Source: an uncultured cyanobacterium (GTDB taxonomy: Bacteria > Cyanobacteriota > Cyanobacteriia > PCC-6307 > Cyanobiaceae). From it: a stretch of DNA of 64,000 bases. Below are positions 1-9,110 of this stretch, one piece after another; within the stretch, counting starts at the first letter, position 1; each line of letters opens with the position of its first letter. A model generated the notes under the pieces. The model searched no databases. It was given only the letters and a program-made list of their open reading frames with translations, and had not been told where the DNA came from. The DNA lies in contig CAIQIA010000026.1 in NCBI GenBank assembly GCA_903871775.1, positions 186,001-250,000 of the forward strand. Direction: 5' to 3'. The position numbers were made by a program, and so were the translations under genes.

Positions 1-919
1 CCCGCTCGGCCCGGTCGATGGCGCTGTGGTGCAGGGCCAACCGGTCGTCCATCTCGGGGCAGGCCCAACGCAGGCACTGATGCCACTGTTCGGCCTGGTT
101 GCGGGTGTTGGTGAAGATCAGGGTCGACACCGCCGGATCGAGGGCCCCCACCAGCCGGTCGTGCATCCGCAGGCCCAGGTGGCCGGCCCAGGGAAAGCCA
201 TCGATGCTGTCGGGCAGCAGGGTGCGGATGGCCAGGGGCCGCTGCAGCGGGGCCTGCACCAGGGTGAAGGGGCGCCCCTCCCCCACCGCCGTGGCGGCGG
301 CCTCCTCGGGGTTGCCGAGGCTGGCGCTCACGGCCCAGGTGCGCAGCCCGGGGGAAAGGGCCCGCAGCCAGCTGAGGCAGAGCTCGGTCTGGGTGCCGCG
401 CTTGCTGCCCATCAGTTCATGCCATTCGTCGATCACCACCGCCCGCAGCCGCGCGAACAGGGCCGGCGCATCGGGGGAGGCCAGCAGCACCGCCAGCGAC
501 TCGGGTGTGGTGATCAGGATCTCAGGGGGGCGTCGCTTCTGGCGGGCCCGCTCGCCGGCCGTGGTGTCGCCGGTGCGCAGGCCCACCCGCAGGGGCCAGC
601 CCATGGCGGTGATGGGCTCCTGCAGGGCCACGGCCAGGTCGCGGCTGAGGGCCCGCAGGGGCGTCAGCAGCAGCAGCTGCAGGGCCGGCTCCTCGGACGG
701 GGGGGCCGCCAGCATCTGCGCCATCGGGCCCATCACCGCGGCATAGGTCTTGCCCGAGCCGGTGGGCACCTGGATCAGGCCGTCCTCGCCCGCCAGGTAC
801 GCCTGCCAGCAACGGCGCTGGAACGGCAGGGGCCGCCAGCCCCGCCGGCGGAACCAGGCCTCCACCGGCGCCAGCCGCGGGTCCCGGCGAGACCGGGGGG
901 AAGCGGCATCAGCCGGCAT
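1..919 (-). CDS. Ligase-associated DEXH-box DNA helicase (Lhr-like), C-terminus cut by window edge
   Basis: Not in the ORF track because it leaves the window without a stop; I translated it directly. It begins MPADAASPRSRR at ATG 919, and 306 codons are visible. A Walker A motif VPTGSGKT lies near residues 51-58, followed by a TTPESLAVLL motif, a DEWH box in VVIDEWHELMGSKRG and SATLGNPEE (motif III). These are superfamily 2 features typical of the DEXH helicase found beside ATP-dependent ligases in the ligase-associated DNA damage response cluster. The start overlaps the ligase stop by 11 bp, so the two are probably translationally coupled. The helicase C-domain and the Lhr-specific tail lie outside the window. 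Confidence 0.9.
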   Translation of the reverse strand, partial: MPADAASPRSRRDPRLAPVEAWFRRRGWRPLPFQRRCWQAYLAGEDGLIQVPTGSGKTYAAVMGPMAQMLAAPPSEEPALQLLLLTPLRALSRDLAVALQEPITAMGWPLRVGLRTGDTTAGERARQKRRPPEILITTPESLAVLLASPDAPALFARLRAVVIDEWHELMGSKRGTQTELCLSWLRALSPGLRTWAVSASLGNPEEAAATAVGEGRPFTLVQAPLQRPLAIRTLLPDSIDGFPWAGHLGLRMHDRLVGALDPAVSTLIFTNTRNQAEQWHQCLRWACPEMDDRLALHHSAIDRAER

Positions 920-2609
920 CGGGGCTGACCTCCAGCAGCGCCCTGGCGCTGGCCAGGCTGTCGGCTTCGGCGGCGGGTTTGTCGCGGCGCCAGCGGGCGA
1001 TGCGGGGGAAGCGCACGGCGATGCCGCTCCGGTGGCGGCTGGAGGGCTGCAATCCCTCGAAGGCCAGCTCGAACACCTGCAGCGGTTCCACCGCCCGCAC
1101 GGGCCCGAAGCGTTCGCGGGTGTGCCGGCGGATCCAGCGGTCCAGCTCGCGGATCTCGCCGTCGTCGAGGCCCGAATAGGCCTTGGCGAAGGGCACCAGC
1201 TGGGGACCGCCGTCGGCGGCCGGGTCCCCGTCCCAGAGGCCGAAGGTGTAGTCGGTGTAGAGGTTGGCGCGCCGGCCGCTGCCGGCCTGGGCATAGAGCA
1301 GCACGGCATCCAGGGTGTGCGGCTCGCGCTTGTGCTTCCACCAGCTGCCCCGGCGGCGACCGGCCCGATAGGGGGAGCCAAGGTCCTTGAGCATCAGCCC
1401 CTCGGCACCGGCGGCGGCGGCCTGGCGGCGCAGGCACTCCAGGTCGTCCCAAAATGCCAGGGCAAGGGCGGGCGACAGGCGCAACCGGCAACCAGGGCCG
1501 TCCGTCGTCTCCGCCGCTGCCGCCGGCAGCAGCGCCTCCAGGCCGGCCCGCCGCTGGCCCAGAGGACGCTCACGCCAGTCGTCGCCGTCCATCTCCAGCA
1601 GGTCGTAGGCGACGAACACCGCCGGGCAGTCGGCCAGCAGCCGCGCCCCTGGCGCCTTCCGACCCAGGCGCCGCTGCAGCTGGTGAAAGGGGGCCGGCTG
1701 GGTCGCCCCCGCAGGCCACACGAGCACCTCCCCATCCAGCACGGTGCCGGCCGGCAGGTGGGCGGCCGCGGCAGCGACCAGCTCGGGGAAGGCCGGATTG
1801 ATCAGCTCCTCCCCGCGGCTCCAGAGAAACGTCTGGCCGGCGCGATGGATCAGCTGACCACGGATGCCGTCCCATTTCCACTCCACGAGCCAGCCATCAG
1901 GGGATCCCGGCAGGGGGGCGCCGCCGGCAGCGGGCGAGGGCAGCGGTGAGGCCAGAAAGAACGGATAGGGGCTGCTGGCGGCGGACCCGCCGGCCCCGGC
2001 GGGGGCCAGCAGGTCGCGCCAGGCCATGGATGAGGGCACGAAGCCCCCCATCAGCCGATGCTGCAGCAGCGACACCTCGAGGCCGCTGAAGGCCGCCAGG
2101 GCCTGCAGCACCAGCCCGGGCCCCACCCCCACGCGGAAGCCGCCAGTGAGCAGCTTGTTCACCACCAGCAACTCGGCCGGCGCCAGCTCGCACCAGAGGT
2201 CATGGACGGCAGCCGCCTGGGACGGGCCCTCCCCCTGGTCCCCCCTGGCGACGGTCGCCAGGGGGGGAAGGATCTGCTCCATCCAGACGTGCAGCGGCAG
2301 GGCGGCGCGGCTCGCGGTGGGATCGGGCCGCTGACGGTTCCAGAGCAGGGCCACGGTCTCGGCCGAATCACCCACCTGGGCATGGCAGTCGTCGACCAGC
2401 CAGGCCGGCAGCCCGCACCCCTCCAGACAGATCTCCCGCAGGCGGCGACCGGTGATCAGACGCCGGCGCTGGCGGCCCAGCAGGCAGTGCAGCGCCCAGG
2501 CGGCATCGACCGGTGCCGCAGCGGCGAAATAGGCCGTCAGCAGCCGCACCCGACCGCCCGTGGCGGTCGTGCAGTCCAGCTGTTCATACAACCGGCAGAA
2601 GGTCTGCAT
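909..2609 (-). CDS. ATP-dependent DNA ligase, repair-cluster type
   Basis: Joins nicked DNA by way of a ligase-adenylate intermediate. The adenylation motif is EWKWDGIRG with K245 as nucleophile (counted from the chosen start). Residues 1-200 form the usual helical N-terminal ligase domain, followed by the nucleotidyltransferase domain and an OB-fold tail ending near LEVSPDAG. The track ORF runs to 2756, but the extra N-terminal 49 residues are low-complexity and lie inside the exonuclease gene. The family-like start MQTFCRLYEQLDCTT is at ATG 2609, giving 566 aa. It overlaps the exonuclease stop by 26 bp and the helicase start by 11 bp, so it is the middle gene of a tight three-gene operon. 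Confidence 0.92.
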   Translation of the reverse strand: MQTFCRLYEQLDCTTATGGRVRLLTAYFAAAAPVDAAWALHCLLGRQRRRLITGRRLREICLEGCGLPAWLVDDCHAQVGDSAETVALLWNRQRPDPTASRAALPLHVWMEQILPPLATVARGDQGEGPSQAAAVHDLWCELAPAELLVVNKLLTGGFRVGVGPGLVLQALAAFSGLEVSLLQHRLMGGFVPSSMAWRDLLAPAGAGGSAASSPYPFFLASPLPSPAAGGAPLPGSPDGWLVEWKWDGIRGQLIHRAGQTFLWSRGEELINPAFPELVAAAAAHLPAGTVLDGEVLVWPAGATQPAPFHQLQRRLGRKAPGARLLADCPAVFVAYDLLEMDGDDWRERPLGQRRAGLEALLPAAAAETTDGPGCRLRLSPALALAFWDDLECLRRQAAAAGAEGLMLKDLGSPYRAGRRRGSWWKHKREPHTLDAVLLYAQAGSGRRANLYTDYTFGLWDGDPAADGGPQLVPFAKAYSGLDDGEIRELDRWIRRHTRERFGPVRAVEPLQVFELAFEGLQPSSRHRSGIAVRFPRIARWRRDKPAAEADSLASARALLEVSPDAG

Positions 2610-3669
2610 TGCCCGCGTCTCCGTGGTCGGCATCGGCCCGATCTGCATCGCCCCGTTCGACATCGCCCCGTTCGACGACGAAATCGCCCTCGAGGGCCTC
2701 GGCCGCCACCCCCTCGTGCTCCCGCAGATAACGGCTGAGGCTGTCGCTCTGGCCATGGGTCACATAGACCTGGCGGGCGCCGGTCTCCCGCACCGTCTGC
2801 AGCAGCCCCGGCCAGTCGGCATGGTCCGACAGCACGAAGCCGCGTTCGACGCCACGGCGGCGGCGGGCGCCGCGCACGGCCATCCAGCCGCTCACGAAGG
2901 CGGTCTGGGGGCGGCGGAAGCGCTGCATCCACGGCGAGTGCTGGGCCGCGGGCGGGGCGATCACCAACCGACCCGCCAGGGACTCGCCCCGCGCCACGGA
3001 CGTGAGCGGGCGGGTGGGGGGGAGCTGCACACCGGCTTCGCGGTACGGGTCCATCAGGGCTTCGACCGCCCCGTGCAGCAGGATCTCGTCAGCGACGCCC
3101 AGCAACGCCAGTTCAGCCAGCAGCCGCTGGGCCTTGCCGAAGGCATAGGCGAACAGCAGTGAGGGGCGATCAGGGGCCGACCGCCACCAGGCCAGCACCT
3201 CGGCCGCCACCTCCCGCCCCGGCCGCCATCGGTAGATCGGCAGGGCGAAGGTGGCCTCGGTGATGCACACATCCGCCGTCACCGGGGCAAAGGCTTCGCA
3301 GCTCGGGTCGGCGCAGCGCTTGTAGTCACCGCTCACCAGCCAGCGCTCGCCGCCGGCCTCCACCAGGATCTGGGCGCTGCCGAGCACATGGCCGGCGCTG
3401 TGGAACGACACCCGCGCCCCGCCGATGCGCAGCCGCTGGCCGTACTCCACCGGCAGCAACGCGATGCCGCTGCCGAGCCGTCGCCGCAGGATGCCCTCGC
3501 TGCTGGCCACGGCCCAGTACCGGCCGCTGCCCGGGCGCGCATGGTCGGCGTGGGCGTGGGTGAGCAGCGCCCGGGGGACCGGACGCCAGGGATCGATCCA
3601 GGCCTCGGCGGCGGGGCAATACAGGCCCTGGGGGGTGAGCGTCAGCAGGCCGTCGGGGGGCAGGGGCAT
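2584..3669 (-). CDS. Ligase-associated DNA exonuclease, metallo-beta-lactamase fold
   Basis: 361 aa. The metallo-beta-lactamase zinc motif HAHADH lies at residues 38-43, and a later VTHGQSD resembles beta-CASP-type nucleases. Members of this family sit beside an ATP-dependent ligase and a DEXH helicase and are annotated as ligase-associated exonucleases. It is the first gene of the minus-strand operon. Its C-terminus is odd: after GDFV come five degenerate pentapeptides (VERGD, VERGD, ADRAD, ADHGD, AGNAD) and then LLPVV. They are encoded by 15-bp repeats that also hold the ligase start. The fold and family are secure; the tail looks dispensable (inference). Confidence 0.9.
   Translation of the reverse strand: MPLPPDGLLTLTPQGLYCPAAEAWIDPWRPVPRALLTHAHADHARPGSGRYWAVASSEGILRRRLGSGIALLPVEYGQRLRIGGARVSFHSAGHVLGSAQILVEAGGERWLVSGDYKRCADPSCEAFAPVTADVCITEATFALPIYRWRPGREVAAEVLAWWRSAPDRPSLLFAYAFGKAQRLLAELALLGVADEILLHGAVEALMDPYREAGVQLPPTRPLTSVARGESLAGRLVIAPPAAQHSPWMQRFRRPQTAFVSGWMAVRGARRRRGVERGFVLSDHADWPGLLQTVRETGARQVYVTHGQSDSLSRYLREHEGVAAEALEGDFVVERGDVERGDADRADADHGDAGNADLLPVV
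2602..2676 (-). repeat. Five degenerate 15-bp tandem repeats at the exonuclease 3' end
   Basis: Plus-strand copies CATCGCCCCGTTCGA occur at 2646-2660 and 2661-2675 and are identical; CATCGGCCCGATCTG at 2631-2645 is a diverged third copy. In the exonuclease frame the array encodes five pentapeptides ending in Asp. The ligase ATG at 2609 lies inside the most diverged copy. Confidence 0.8.
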
Positions 3670-3767
3670 CCAGAACGCGGCCAGCGGCCGTCTTCTAGCC
3701 GATCGGCTGGGGCGTTGACGATTGCAGGGCCCATGGTTAGCCCTTGGCAGTCACCGTGCCGACCGCC

Positions 3768-4856
3768 ATGGCCCTGGACCAGTTCCGCGACGACCTCGAA
3801 GCCACCGCCGCGGCCCTGGCGGCTCCGGGCAGCGGTCTGCTGGCCGCCGACGAATCGACCGGCACCATCGGCAAGCGCTTCGCGGCCATCGACCTCGAGA
3901 ACAACGAGGCGAACCGCCGCGCCTACCGCAGCCTGCTGGCCAGCTGCGACGGCCTCGAGCAGCACATCAGCGGCGTGATCCTCTACGAAGAGACCCTGGT
4001 CCAGACCAGCGTCAACGCCGACGGCAGCGACGGTCCGCCGATCGTCCAGCTGTTCCGGGAGCGGGGCATCGTGCCCGGCATCAAGGTCGACCTCGGCGTC
4101 GAGCCCCTGGCGGGGGGTCTGGCCGGCGAGACCTGGTGCACCGGCCTGCGGGGGCTGGCCGAACGGGCAGCCCGGTATTACGAGCAGGGGGCACGGTTCG
4201 CCAAATGGCGGGCCGTCCTGCGCATCAGCGGCGACGGCTGCCCCAGTGAACTGGCGGTGCGTGAGAACGCCTGGGGGCTGGCCCGCTACGCCCGCACCGT
4301 GCAGGAGCAGGGGCTGGTGCCGATCGTCGAACCCGAGATCCTGATGGACGGGGACCACGACATCGCCACCACGGCCTCGGTGCAGGAGTGGGTGCTGCGC
4401 ACGGTCTACGAGGCCCTGGGGCTCAACGGTGTGCACCTCGAGGGCAGCCTGCTCAAACCGTCGATGACCACCGCCGGCGCCGACTGCCCCCAGCAACCCA
4501 GTGCCGACGAGGTGGGTGAGTTCACCGTGCGCACCCTCAGCCGCACGGTGCCGGCGGCGGTGCCGGCGATCCTGTTCCTCTCCGGCGGCCTCAGCGAAGA
4601 GGACGCAAGCCTCTGCCTCAACGCGATCAATGGGGCCGCCGCCCTGGGGGCGGCCCCGTGGCACCTGGGGTTCTCCTTCGGCCGGGCCCTGCAGCATTCG
4701 TGCCTCAAGCACTGGGGGGGCCACGACCGGTCCGCCGGCCAGGCCGCCCTGCTCGCCCGGGCCCGGGCCAACGGTGCCGCCAGCCGCGGGGCCTACACCG
4801 CCGGCAGCGAACCCTCCGACGACAGCAGCCTCTTCGTGGCCAACTACAGCTACTGA
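3768..4856 (+). CDS. Fructose-bisphosphate aldolase, class I
   Basis: Reversible aldol cleavage of fructose-1,6-bisphosphate (and probably sedoheptulose-1,7-bisphosphate) in glycolysis and the Calvin cycle. 362 aa, the usual length for class I enzymes. Landmarks are LLAADESTGTIGKRF near the N-terminus, K147 in FAKWRAV, the VEPEIL acid pair, and the Schiff-base lysine K230 in SLLKPSMTTAG. The track ORF starts at TTG 3744; ATG 3768 (MALDQFRDDLE) fits the family better. A TTGACG hexamer about 50 bp upstream could be a -35. Convergent with nadA, 13 bp apart. Confidence 0.95.
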   Translation: MALDQFRDDLEATAAALAAPGSGLLAADESTGTIGKRFAAIDLENNEANRRAYRSLLASCDGLEQHISGVILYEETLVQTSVNADGSDGPPIVQLFRERGIVPGIKVDLGVEPLAGGLAGETWCTGLRGLAERAARYYEQGARFAKWRAVLRISGDGCPSELAVRENAWGLARYARTVQEQGLVPIVEPEILMDGDHDIATTASVQEWVLRTVYEALGLNGVHLEGSLLKPSMTTAGADCPQQPSADEVGEFTVRTLSRTVPAAVPAILFLSGGLSEEDASLCLNAINGAAALGAAPWHLGFSFGRALQHSCLKHWGGHDRSAGQAALLARARANGAASRGAYTAGSEPSDDSSLFVANYSY

Positions 4857-4869
4857 TCCGGACCCGGGC

Positions 4870-5811
<942 letters not shown>

Positions 5812-5870
5812 GCGACGGACCGAGGCGCGGGAGGATGATCACACCCTAGGAACTCCGCCTTCCCTGCCCA

Positions 5871-6722
5871 GTGCTGCGAGTGGCCATCGCCGGTGATCTG
5901 CACGGTCAGTGGGACGACCACGACGAGGCCGTGCTGCGCCGCCTGCAACCGGACGCCCTGCTGCTCGTGGGCGACCTGGCCGATGGCGATGGCCGCCTCG
6001 GCCGGCGCCTGGCCTCCCTGCCCCTGCCGGCGGCCTGCATCCTCGGCAACCATGACGCCGGGCGCGACGCCAGCGGCCGCACCATGGCCCGCATGGACCA
6101 GGCCCTGGGGGACCTGCACTGCCCCTGGTCCCTGCGCTGGCTGGACCCTCCGGGGCTGGCGGTGGTGGGGGGACGACCCGGCAGCGCCGGTGGTGGCTTC
6201 AATCTGTCCCAGGCGGTGCAGGCCCACTGGGGGCCCCTCGATCTGCTGCAGTCCGCCGAGCGCATCAGCACGGCGGCCCTGGCGGCCCCGGAGGGTCGGC
6301 CCCTGATCCTGCTGGCCCACTGCGGCCCCAGCGGCCTGGGCAGTGCTGCCAGCGACCCCTGCGGCCGCGACTGGAAGCGACCGGCCCTCGACTGGGGCGA
6401 TCTGGATCTGCGGGAGGCGTTGCAGCGCATCCGCCGCCAGCGACCTGTGCCGCTCGTGGTCTTCGGGCACATGCACCATCGGCTGCGCAGCGGCGGCTCC
6501 CGACGGCGGCTGCTGCGCGACGGCCAGGGAACCATCTTCTTCAATGCGGCCTGTGTTCCCCGCCACGGCCACGATGACGGCGGCCGACCGGTGCGGCAGT
6601 TCAGCTGGGTCGACCTGAACGACGCCGGCGGCGTCGAGGCCGTGAGGCTCTGCTGGCACGACACCGAGGGGGTGGTCAGGGCCCAGGATGACCTGCTGAG
6701 CAGCGAGCCGGTCGCATGCTGA
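5871..6722 (+). CDS. Metallophosphoesterase, cyanobacterial/plant TIGR04168-like
   Basis: 283 aa from GTG 5871. Calcineurin-type metal motifs appear in order: GDLHG, GDLAD, LGNHDAGR, HCGPSGLG and GHMHHRL, so it should bind two metal ions and cleave a phosphoester. This arrangement matches the TIGR04168 family of cyanobacteria and plants, whose substrate is unknown to me. Its stop overlaps the next gene's ATG (ATGCTGA), implying translational coupling with the glycosyltransferase-like protein. GTG 5880 is an alternative start. Confidence 0.8.
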   Translation: MLRVAIAGDLHGQWDDHDEAVLRRLQPDALLLVGDLADGDGRLGRRLASLPLPAACILGNHDAGRDASGRTMARMDQALGDLHCPWSLRWLDPPGLAVVGGRPGSAGGGFNLSQAVQAHWGPLDLLQSAERISTAALAAPEGRPLILLAHCGPSGLGSAASDPCGRDWKRPALDWGDLDLREALQRIRRQRPVPLVVFGHMHHRLRSGGSRRRLLRDGQGTIFFNAACVPRHGHDDGGRPVRQFSWVDLNDAGGVEAVRLCWHDTEGVVRAQDDLLSSEPVAC

Positions 6723-7798
6723 TCGTCGCCTGCATCAGCAGCCATGGCTTTGGCCATGGTGCCCGCATGGCCGCCCTGCTGCGCGCTCTGCTGCACCGCC
6801 GCCACGACATTGAGCTGGTGCTTTCGACCGGACTGCCGGCCCCGCTGCTGCAGCAGAACCTCGGCGACCTGCCCTGGCTGCATCGCCCCTGCGTCTGGGA
6901 TGTGGGCGTGCGTCAGGCCGATGCCCTGGGCAGCGACCCCGCGGCCACCCTGGCCGCCCTGGTCGAACTGGAGAGGGCCCTGCCGGCGCAGCTGGAACAG
7001 GAACGGGCCTGGCTGGCCCCCCGCCTCGCCGCCCATGGTGGCCGCGGCCTGGTGATCGCCGACATCCCGCCGGCGGCGGTGCTGCTGGCCGAGTCTTTGG
7101 GGATCCCGCTGGTCTGGCACGGCAATTTCGGCTGGGATGCCATCTATGCCGACCTCGGCGGCGCCTTTGCCCCCTGGGTCAAGCACGTCCGGCGGCTCTA
7201 CCGCCGGGGCCAGGCGCTGATCCGCTGTCCGTTTTCCCTGGCCATGGACTGGGATCTGCCGTTTCTGGCCATCGGTGGTGAGAGCGGCACCCCCCGCTTC
7301 AGCAGGGGCGAGCTGCAGGAGCGGCTGGGGCACCACCATCCCCGGGAGCGCACGGCACTGCTGAGCTTCGGAGGCCTGGGCCTGGCCCTGGATCCGGCCC
7401 TGCCGGCCCGCTGGCCCGACTGGCGGTTCCTGGTCTGCGACCGACGGCTCCCGGGAGCCGCCAACCTGGTCCCGGTGCCGGACGACCTGCGCCCACTGGA
7501 CGTGCTGCCCCTCTGCCAGCTGGTGATCACCAAGCCTGGGTACAGCACCTTCTGCGAAGCCCTCGCCCAGGACGTGGGCATCGTGGCGGTGGAACGGGCC
7601 CAGTTCGCCGAGGCGGCCGTGCTGCTTGAAGGCCTGCAACGCCATGGACGACATCGGATCCTCAGCCGCGAGCGGTTCAGCAGCGGCGCCTGGGGGCTTG
7701 ACCGCCCCCTGGCGCCACCCATGGGGCAGCCCCTGGCCAGCAATGGCGCCGACCAGGCCGCAGCCTGGCTGGCCACCCACTGGTGCCCGTTGCCCTGA
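6716..7798 (+). CDS. MurG/MGT-like glycosyltransferase-fold protein
   Basis: 360 aa. The N-terminus MLIVACISSHGFGHGARM is the glycine-rich loop of GT-B glycosyltransferases, and the C-terminal half has LLSFGGLG and QLVITKPGYSTFCEAL, a UDP-sugar-binding-like segment resembling MurG and the glycosyltransferase-like part of plant arabinokinases. No membrane segment or signal peptide is visible, so it is probably cytosolic. It overlaps the upstream phosphoesterase by 7 bp. Donor and acceptor are unknown. Confidence 0.7.
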   Translation: MLIVACISSHGFGHGARMAALLRALLHRRHDIELVLSTGLPAPLLQQNLGDLPWLHRPCVWDVGVRQADALGSDPAATLAALVELERALPAQLEQERAWLAPRLAAHGGRGLVIADIPPAAVLLAESLGIPLVWHGNFGWDAIYADLGGAFAPWVKHVRRLYRRGQALIRCPFSLAMDWDLPFLAIGGESGTPRFSRGELQERLGHHHPRERTALLSFGGLGLALDPALPARWPDWRFLVCDRRLPGAANLVPVPDDLRPLDVLPLCQLVITKPGYSTFCEALAQDVGIVAVERAQFAEAAVLLEGLQRHGRHRILSRERFSSGAWGLDRPLAPPMGQPLASNGADQAAAWLATHWCPLP

Positions 7799-8280
7799 GA
7801 CAGACGACACAGCCTGTGGCGTCCAACAGCTGATAATCCGGCACAGGTGCGCTGGACAACACACCCTGGCAGCCCCACGAACAGCGATTCACGTCTTGCC
7901 AGGCAACACACCAGGAAGGGCGACCGCACGCAACAGCAGCGCTCTGACTGACAGCGATCATCGAAAAAGCGATTGACGACCAAAAGGGATTGAGCCGCCG
8001 ATTCAGCAGGCGCAATCACCAGAACACCTGTGGCGCAACGCCTGACATCCCCAGGACAGACATCTGGACCCGATTGTCACAATCAACACCATTCACGGAA
8101 TCGAATACAGATTCAAGCAAGAGTGAAGGAACCAGGCATTGCTGAAACCAGCAAATAAGAGGCAGTCACATCCCTCCCTGTGGCGGTCAATGGACAGTGG
8201 ACAATTTTTTATCTGTCTAATTTATTTTCTCGCTGGTCCCATTGATGGGCATATTTGTGCCGTCCGTTTCAGGAGAAATC
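7799..8280. other. 482-bp intergenic region, lower GC
   Basis: The longest gene-free stretch in the window. It is visibly richer in A+T than its surroundings, most of all in the last 100 bp (TTTTTTATCTGTCTAATTTA). Every ORF across it is a shadow with no family resemblance. I see no tRNA, CRISPR or clear hairpin. It probably holds the muramidase promoter; TGGACA at 8198 with TTTATT at 8221 is one weak candidate pair. Confidence 0.5.
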
Positions 8281-9087
8281 GTGAGCGGCTTTTTTTGTGC
8301 TCTGCGTATGACGTCGAAGGTTCCGTTCCTGATTCGTTCCTTCCGAGACCGCACCCACCAAGTTCTTTCCATCGCCCTCTGCGGCTCTGCTCTGCTCGCC
8401 GCCTCCCCAGCCCTGCAGGTCCGGGCCAGCGAAGGTCCGACGACCACCACCGCCGATGCCTCCCGTGTGGATGGTCGCTCTGTGGCGCAGCTGAGCCTGC
8501 CGAGGCTCACCTTCCCGGGTTTTCCGGCGATGCCCCGCTACTTCGCCATCACCCCTGAGCGCCGGGCTCTGCTCAACACTATTCGTTATGCCGAAGGCAC
8601 CTGGAAGGAAGGCACCGACCTCGGCTATCGGGTGATGTTCGGCGGCGGCTTGATGTCCAGCCTCGACCGCCACCCCGACCGGGTCAACTACACCTCTGGT
8701 TACGCCAGCGCCGCCGCCGGTGCCTACCAGTTCATGCCCGCCACGTGGGGGCTGGTCACCCGTGCCATGAATCTGGTGGGGTTCGGCCCGCAGGTGCAGG
8801 ACCAGGCAGCGCTGTATCTGGTCGCCCGCCGGGGAGCGCTTCCCCTGGCCGACCGGGGTGAGCTCAACGCCGAACTGGCCGCCCTGCTGGCCCCCGAATG
8901 GGCCTCCTTCCCGACCCTGCGCGGCAGCAGCTACTACGGCCAGCCTGTCAGACGGCTCGAAGAACTGCAGCGCTTCTACCAGGCCAACCTGGTGCGGCTG
9001 CGCAACCGCCTGCCCCTGGCCAAGGTGACCGACACCTGCCAGGACGGGAGCCTCGACTGCGCCCTGAAGGGCGTTCAGGACAACTGA
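8281..9087 (+). CDS. Secreted lysozyme-like muramidase (GH104/GH24 type)
   Basis: The start is GTG 8281 because a strong Shine-Dalgarno AGGAGA sits 5-9 nt upstream; the track ORF begins at TTG 8242 with no such support. The result is 268 aa with a basic N-region, a hydrophobic segment (VLSIALCGSALLAASPALQ) and a probable cleavage site near VRA-SEG. The body has IRYAEGTWKEGTDLGYRVMFGG and SAAAGAYQFMPATWGL, typical of phage-like endolysins and GH104 muramidases. It would cleave peptidoglycan in the periplasm. Convergent with the TPM gene, 23 bp apart. Confidence 0.8.
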   Translation: MSGFFCALRMTSKVPFLIRSFRDRTHQVLSIALCGSALLAASPALQVRASEGPTTTTADASRVDGRSVAQLSLPRLTFPGFPAMPRYFAITPERRALLNTIRYAEGTWKEGTDLGYRVMFGGGLMSSLDRHPDRVNYTSGYASAAAGAYQFMPATWGLVTRAMNLVGFGPQVQDQAALYLVARRGALPLADRGELNAELAALLAPEWASFPTLRGSSYYGQPVRRLEELQRFYQANLVRLRNRLPLAKVTDTCQDGSLDCALKGVQDN

Positions 9088-9110
9088 ACCCGTCCCTCAC
9101 CCGTCCCTCC

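Noticed and set aside
5906-7864. 652-aa minus-strand ORF opposite the phosphoesterase and glycosyltransferase genes
   Set aside because: Gln/Gly/Arg-rich shadow of well-supported plus-strand genes; long open antisense frames are expected in DNA this GC-rich.
8287-8294. T-run after the muramidase start as a terminator
   Set aside because: It is inside the coding region (Phe codons), with no stem upstream, and lies after a strong Shine-Dalgarno and start codon.
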